A stretch of DNA of 34,606 nucleotides from an uncultured Chloroflexota bacterium (GTDB lineage Bacteria; Chloroflexota; Limnocylindria; Limnocylindrales; CSP1-4), in NCBI GenBank assembly GCA_903925955.1, contig CAIYHO010000034.1:1-34606 (forward strand). The letters are read 5' to 3'. This document shows, piece after piece, positions 30,282-34,606 of this stretch. Position 1 is the first letter of the stretch. Every line of letters begins with the position of its first letter. Made by a program: the position numbers and the translations under genes. The notes under the pieces were generated by a model, which saw only the letters and a list, made by a program, of their open reading frames with translations, ran no database searches and had not been told where the DNA came from.

Positions 30282-31036
30282 TCCTGATGATCGACAACTA
30301 CGACTCGTTCACGTTTAACCTCGTGCAGGTGCTCCAGGCGGCAGGCGCCGAGGTCCGCGTCATCCGCAACGACCAGATCACCGCGGCCGACATTGAAGCC
30401 ATGGCCGACAACGCGGTCGAGGACCTGCGCGGGATCGTCATCTCGCCAGGCCCCGGCGACCCGGCCAGCGCCGGCGTCAGCGTTGAGACCATCAGGATCG
30501 CCGCTCGCCGCGGGATCCCGCTCCTGGGCGTCTGTCTGGGCATGCAGTCGATGGGTGCTGCGTGGGGAGCGTCTATCGTCCGCGCCCCCACCCTGGTCCA
30601 CGGCGAGGCGTCCAACGTGGAGCACGACGGCCAGGGCCTCCTTGCGGGCATGCCGGCCGGGTTCCCCGCCGCGCGCTACCACTCGCTGTGCGTGGATCCC
30701 GCCACGCTCCCCGCGGATCTCTATGTCACCGCCACCAGCCCCGAGGACGGCGTGGTGATGGGCATCCGCCACCGCACGCTGCCCATCGAGGGCGTCCAGT
30801 TCCACCCCGAGTCCGTGCTCACGCCCGACGGCCCGCACCTGCTTGCCAACTTCCTGCGCCTCTGCGGGGAGGGCGAGGCGTCGCGCCTTGATGCGGCATC
30901 GGGCTCCTTTGCCACGCGCGGCATGGACGTGGCCGCCGCCGAGGCCGCCGAGGCCGCCGAGGCCGCCGTAGCCGCCGTAGCCGCGCAAGCCCACGCCGCA
31001 GCCGCGGCCGCCGAAACAGCCGAGGCAGCCCGATGA
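30278..31036 (+). CDS. trpG: anthranilate synthase component II (glutamine amidotransferase)
   Basis: Supplies ammonia from glutamine to TrpE. Class I glutamine amidotransferase with the triad Cys86 (GVCLGMQ), His176 and Glu178 (QFHPES), and the oxyanion segment SPGPGDP. The core ends near residue 195. A further 55 residues form an Ala/Glu-rich tail (AAEAAEAAEAAVAAVAA...) from a GC-rich 9-bp repeat, longer than in typical TrpG of about 190-200 residues. Start and stop both overlap their neighbours by 4 nt (ATGA at 30278 and 31033), so translation is coupled to trpE and trpD. Such enzymes often also serve folate synthesis as PabA; the position makes trpG the first choice. Confidence 0.95.
   Translation: MILMIDNYDSFTFNLVQVLQAAGAEVRVIRNDQITAADIEAMADNAVEDLRGIVISPGPGDPASAGVSVETIRIAARRGIPLLGVCLGMQSMGAAWGASIVRAPTLVHGEASNVEHDGQGLLAGMPAGFPAARYHSLCVDPATLPADLYVTATSPEDGVVMGIRHRTLPIEGVQFHPESVLTPDGPHLLANFLRLCGEGEASRLDAASGSFATRGMDVAAAEAAEAAEAAVAAVAAQAHAAAAAAETAEAAR
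30941..30984 (+). repeat. 9-bp repeat in the trpG tail
   Basis: Three GAGGCCGCC copies followed by two GTAGCCGCC copies encode the Glu/Val-Ala-Ala tail of TrpG. A slippage-prone microsatellite. Confidence 0.8.
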
Positions 31037-32091
31037 GTGACCAGGTTCGCGCAGCCCTGACGGTGATTGTCGAGGGCGGCACGCTCAGCCTTGACCAGGC
31101 CCGGGCCGCGATGGGCGCGGTCATGGACGGCGAGGCGACGCCGTCGCAGCTGGCGGCCCTCCTGATGGGTCTCCGGATGCGGGGCGAGACCGTTGACGAG
31201 CTGGCCGGATTTGCCTCCGCGATGCGCGAGCGCGTCGTCCGCGTGCAGGCGCCGCCCGATGCCATCGACGTTGTGGGCACCGGCGGGGACGGCTCCGGCA
31301 CCTTCAACATCTCCACCACCGCGGCGCTGGTTGTCGCGGCAGCAGGCGTTCCGGTAGCCAAGCACGGCAACCGGGCCATCACCTCCAACTCCGGTTCGGC
31401 CGACGTGCTTGATGCCCTTGGCGTCCGTATCGACCATGACGCCGAGTCCGCCGGCCGGTCAATCCGCGAGCTGGGTTTTGCCTTCCTGCTGGCGCCGACG
31501 TTCCACCCGGCCATGCGCCACGCTGGGCCAACCCGCCGCGAAATTGGCGTTCGCACCGCGTTCAACCTGCTGGGCCCGCTCACCAACCCGGCCGGGGCAA
31601 CCCGTGCGCTCGTGGGTGTTGGCGACGCCAAGGCGGCAGCCAAGATTGCCGAGGTGGCCGCACGCCTGGGCACGGAGCGCACCTTCGTGATCCACGGCTT
31701 CCATGTTGATGAGCTTCCCCTCGATGGCTCGGGCGTGCTGTATGACGTGCGCGCGGATGGATCGATTGAGCGGCGCACGATCGCTGTCGGGCCGCTGGGG
31801 CTTGTCAGTGCGCCAACCAAGCGGCTTGCCGGTGGCACGCCAGCGGAGAACGCGCGCATCACCGAGTCCGTGCTCCGCGGCGAGCCCGGCGCGCGCCGTG
31901 ATGTGGTGCTGCTCAACGCGGGCGCTGCGTTGCTGGTGGCGGGCGTGGTGGATCGGCTGGAGGACGGCATCGACCGGGCCGCGCTGACGATTGACGCCGG
32001 CATGGCAACCGAGGTTCTGCAGGCGCTCCGCGCAGACCGCAAGGCGTATGAGGCGGAACTCCGGAAGGCGGGCAAGGGGGCGAAGGCATGA
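31033..32091 (+). CDS. trpD: anthranilate phosphoribosyltransferase
   Basis: Transfers the phosphoribosyl group of PRPP to anthranilate. At 352 residues it has normal length. It has the glycosyltransferase family 3 helical N-domain, the PRPP loop [11 protein letters not shown] (82-92), KHGNR, the anthranilate-site region [29 protein letters not shown], and the Mg-binding DE in [12 protein letters not shown] overlaps the trpG stop and its own stop overlaps the next ATG (32088), both as ATGA. The C-terminus (KGAKA) is short and Lys-rich. Cytoplasmic. Confidence 0.96.
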   Translation: MSDQVRAALTVIVEGGTLSLDQARAAMGAVMDGEATPSQLAALLMGLRMRGETVDELAGFASAMRERVVRVQAPPDAIDVVGTGGDGSGTFNISTTAALVVAAAGVPVAKHGNRAITSNSGSADVLDALGVRIDHDAESAGRSIRELGFAFLLAPTFHPAMRHAGPTRREIGVRTAFNLLGPLTNPAGATRALVGVGDAKAAAKIAEVAARLGTERTFVIHGFHVDELPLDGSGVLYDVRADGSIERRTIAVGPLGLVSAPTKRLAGGTPAENARITESVLRGEPGARRDVVLLNAGAALLVAGVVDRLEDGIDRAALTIDAGMATEVLQALRADRKAYEAELRKAGKGAKA

Positions 32092-34606
32092 CGGCCGACA
32101 GCGGCACCGACAACCCGGCAGGCGTTGTGGCCGAGATTGCAGCCCGCCGGCTTGCCGACATCACGCCCGTCCTAGACGCAATGGGCGCCGCCGGTCTGGC
32201 CCAGGCCGTGGCCGCCGCGCCGGCGCCGCGCCAAATCGCCGGGATCCTGGCCGGCCCCGGGCTCCACCTCTTCGCCGAGGTCAAGCGCCGCTCGCCATCG
32301 GCCGGCGACATCGCGGCCGGCGACAACGCCGTGGACCGTGCGCGCGCGTATGCCGCCGGGGGCGCCGCCGCCATCTCGGTCCTGTGCGAGCCCCACTGGT
32401 TTGGCGGCTCCGTGGACGACCTGCGCGCCGTGCGGGCCGCGGTGAGCATCCCGGTGCTGGCCAAGGAGTTTGTTGTGGACCCGCGGCAGCTGGACCTGGT
32501 CCGCGCTGCCGGCGCCGACATCGTCCTGCTGCTGGCCGTGCTGCACACGGGCAACCGGCTGGCGGGCCTTGTGGACCGCGCCCGAGACCTGGGCATGGAG
32601 CCGCTGGTGGAGGCGCACGATGAGCGCGAGCTTGAGGCCGCCCTCGCCACGGACGCACGCCTCATCGGCATCAACAACCGCGATCTGCGCACGCTTGACG
32701 TTGACCCGGAGCGGGCCGTCCGCCTGCGCGAGCTGATCCCTGCGGACCGCCTGGCCATCGCGGAGAGCGGCGTTCGCGACACGGCCACGGTTGCCCGCTG
32801 GCGTGCAACCGGGTTTGACGCGGCGCTGGTGGGCGAGGCGCTCATGCGCTCCGCTGATCCTGCCGCCGCCGCACGCGCGTTTGTGGCCGCGGGCCGCTAC
32901 CCGGTTGATCCGGCCGCTGGCGCCCGGACGCCTACCGTGAAGATCTGCGGCGTCACCGATGCCAAGGGCGTGCTTGCCGCCGTGCGTGCAGGCGCCGATG
33001 CCATCGGGGTCAACTTTGCGCCCGGCACGCCTCGCTGCCTCACGCCCGAGCAGGGCGCCAACCTTGCTCGTCTGGCCCGGCAGGCAGCCTCGTCTGCCGC
33101 GCGCATGCCCAGGATTGTGGTTGTCACAGCCAACCTTCCGGCCGACGAGCTTGCCCACGTGATTGCCGTCGTGGATCCCGACGAGGTGCAGCTGAGCGGG
33201 GACGAGCCCCCGGCCGTGATCGCCGCCATCGGCCGACCGGTCTGGAAGGCACTGCGCGTTGGGCCCGAGGCGCGTCCGGACGACGTGATCAGCCGCGCCC
33301 GCGCGTACCTTGACGCCGGCGCTGCGGGGATCCTGCTCGACGCCGCAGGCGGCCCACACCCCGGTGGTACAGGGATCCGCGTCAACACCGCGCTCGCCGC
33401 GGCCGTTGCCCGCGAGATCCCCATCGTCCTGGCTGGCGGCCTGAACCCGGCATCGGTGGGGGAGGCTGTCCTGGCGGTGCAGTGCGTTGGCGTGGACGTG
33501 GCGTCCGGTGTTGAGGCGCCGCCCGTTCCCGGCGACAAGCCGCGCAAGGACCCGCTCAAGGTGGCCCTGTTTGCCAAGCGCGCGCGTGATGCGCGTCGGC
33601 ATCGGCCCAACGTGGCCTTTGGCCCAACACCGGTCCACGCGGGCCTCCTGGCGGTGGACAACCACGGCCGATGGGGGACCGAGCGCGACTTTGGCGGTAG
33701 GTACGTCCCCGAAACGCTTGTGGGCGCACTGGAGCAGCTGGAAGACGCGTACAACGCCATCCGCCATGACCCGCGGTTCTGGGCGGAGCTTGACGATCTG
33801 CTTGCGCGCTTTGCGGGCAGACCCACGGCGCTCTACCGCTCAGACCGGCTGGCCGCAGCCGTTGCCCACGAGGCAAGACGCCAGCAGCAAGCCGCCCAGG
33901 ACGCCGGTCGCCGGCATTTGCCCGCCATCCCTGAGCGCTTCCGCGTCTACCTCAAGCGTGAAGACCTTGCCCACACCGGCGCCCACAAGATCAACAACGC
34001 GCTAGGCCAGGCGCTGCTCACCCGCCGTCTGGGCAAGACGCGGGTGATTGCCGAAACCGGCGCCGGCCAGCACGGCGTGGCCACCGCCACCGCGTGCGCG
34101 CTGCTGGGGCTGCCGTGCGTTGTGTTCATGGGCGAGGAGGACATCCGGCGTCAGGAGCCCAACGTCCTGCGCATGCGCCAGCTTGGCGCCGAGGTCCGCA
34201 GCGTCACGTCGGGCACAGCCACGCTCAAGGACGCCGTCAACGAGGCGATGCGTGACTGGGTCACCAACGTGGAGACCACGCACTACGTGCTGGGCTCCGC
34301 CATGGGGCCGCACCCGTACCCCACCATCGTCCGCGACTTTCAGCGCCGGATCGGTGACGAGGCCGCAGCCCAGCTCTACGCCATCGAGGGCCGCCTCCCG
34401 GACCTCGCGCTCGCCTGCGTCGGCGGCGGGTCCAACGCCATCGGCCTGCTGGCGCGGTTTATCGGTGAGCCGTCCGTGCGTCTGGCGGTTGCCGAGGCGG
34501 CGGGCGACGGTCTGGCCACCGGGCGCCATGCGGCGGCAATCGCCGGCGGCACCCCCGGGATCCTGCACGGCGCCCGTTCGCTGATGCTCCAGGACATCGA
34601 CGGCCA
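32088..34606 (+). CDS. trpCFB: TrpC-TrpF-TrpB trifunctional fusion (3' end cut by window)
   Basis: One frame from ATG 32088 to the window end (839 complete codons) without a stop. I followed the frame codon by codon through both junctions. Residues 1 to about 280 are indole-3-glycerol-phosphate synthase: [10 protein letters not shown] (K66), LAKEF (K126), INNRDL, IAESGV (E226). Residues about 283-506 are phosphoribosylanthranilate isomerase: KICGVT (C287), LLDAAGG (D418), [12 protein letters not shown]. Residues from about 525 are tryptophan synthase beta: [29 protein letters not shown] with PLP lysine K634, [31 protein letters not shown]. Linkers are short (TrpC-TrpF about 10 residues, TrpF-TrpB about 20). 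The order C-F-B equals the usual operon order. trpA is expected next, outside the window. Confidence 0.92.
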   Translation, partial: MTADSGTDNPAGVVAEIAARRLADITPVLDAMGAAGLAQAVAAAPAPRQIAGILAGPGLHLFAEVKRRSPSAGDIAAGDNAVDRARAYAAGGAAAISVLCEPHWFGGSVDDLRAVRAAVSIPVLAKEFVVDPRQLDLVRAAGADIVLLLAVLHTGNRLAGLVDRARDLGMEPLVEAHDERELEAALATDARLIGINNRDLRTLDVDPERAVRLRELIPADRLAIAESGVRDTATVARWRATGFDAALVGEALMRSADPAAAARAFVAAGRYPVDPAAGARTPTVKICGVTDAKGVLAAVRAGADAIGVNFAPGTPRCLTPEQGANLARLARQAASSAARMPRIVVVTANLPADELAHVIAVVDPDEVQLSGDEPPAVIAAIGRPVWKALRVGPEARPDDVISRARAYLDAGAAGILLDAAGGPHPGGTGIRVNTALAAAVAREIPIVLAGGLNPASVGEAVLAVQCVGVDVASGVEAPPVPGDKPRKDPLKVALFAKRARDARRHRPNVAFGPTPVHAGLLAVDNHGRWGTERDFGGRYVPETLVGALEQLEDAYNAIRHDPRFWAELDDLLARFAGRPTALYRSDRLAAAVAHEARRQQQAAQDAGRRHLPAIPERFRVYLKREDLAHTGAHKINNALGQALLTRRLGKTRVIAETGAGQHGVATATACALLGLPCVVFMGEEDIRRQEPNVLRMRQLGAEVRSVTSGTATLKDAVNEAMRDWVTNVETTHYVLGSAMGPHPYPTIVRDFQRRIGDEAAAQLYAIEGRLPDLALACVGGGSNAIGLLARFIGEPSVRLAVAEAAGDGLATGRHAAAIAGGTPGILHGARSLMLQDIDG

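Overview
The window is GC-rich throughout and comes from a bacterium that I would place, with moderate confidence, in the Chloroflexota (Limnocylindria/Ellin6529-like). The grounds are a class I (archaeal-type) lysyl-tRNA synthetase beside greA, a Trp-specific T-box leader, a lipoprotein and exported proteins of single-membrane type, and a Chloroflexota-like modular surface protein. No rRNA, phage gene, transposase or CRISPR array is visible. Every gene I could support is on the + strand. The long minus-strand reading frames are GC-driven shadows.

Layout. (1) 174-4059: housekeeping genes greA, lysS (class I) and serS, then a small DUF4282-type membrane protein. (2) 4302-12621: a six-gene cluster of TelA, an XpaC-like membrane protein, a periplasmic-binding-like (PBP-like) protein, a PBP-like/vWA lipoprotein, a second XpaC-like protein, and a Clp-related protein with three AAA+ modules of which only the middle one keeps its catalytic motifs. 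It looks like an envelope-sensing or stress system with an external metal-dependent adhesion domain and an internal ATPase. (3) 12632-12719: tRNA-Ser(UGA). The reading frame of an SGNH-hydrolase-like protein runs through the tRNA gene. (4) 14234-27043: an exported beta-protein, a DUF916-like membrane protein, and a 3667-residue protein that fuses a second DUF916-like membrane module to a subtilisin-like protease and a very long beta-repeat stalk. A second SGNH paralogue closes this block at 27056-27844, so the two paralogues bracket it. (5) 27845-28613: a regulatory region with palindromes, a 53-bp tandem repeat carrying GGTGAGCC boxes at alternating 33/20-bp spacing, a good sigma-70-type promoter, and a complete tRNA-Trp T-box leader with terminator. 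(6) 28614-34606: the trp operon trpE, trpG, trpD, then one uninterrupted frame encoding TrpC-TrpF-TrpB, running off the window. All junctions are 4-nt ATGA overlaps.

The items most likely to be new are the TelA/XpaC/PBP-vWA/pseudo-Clp cluster, the TrpC-TrpF-TrpB trifunctional fusion, the DUF916-like/subtilase/adhesin fusion bracketed by SGNH paralogues, and the GGTGAGCC box array upstream of the trp promoter.
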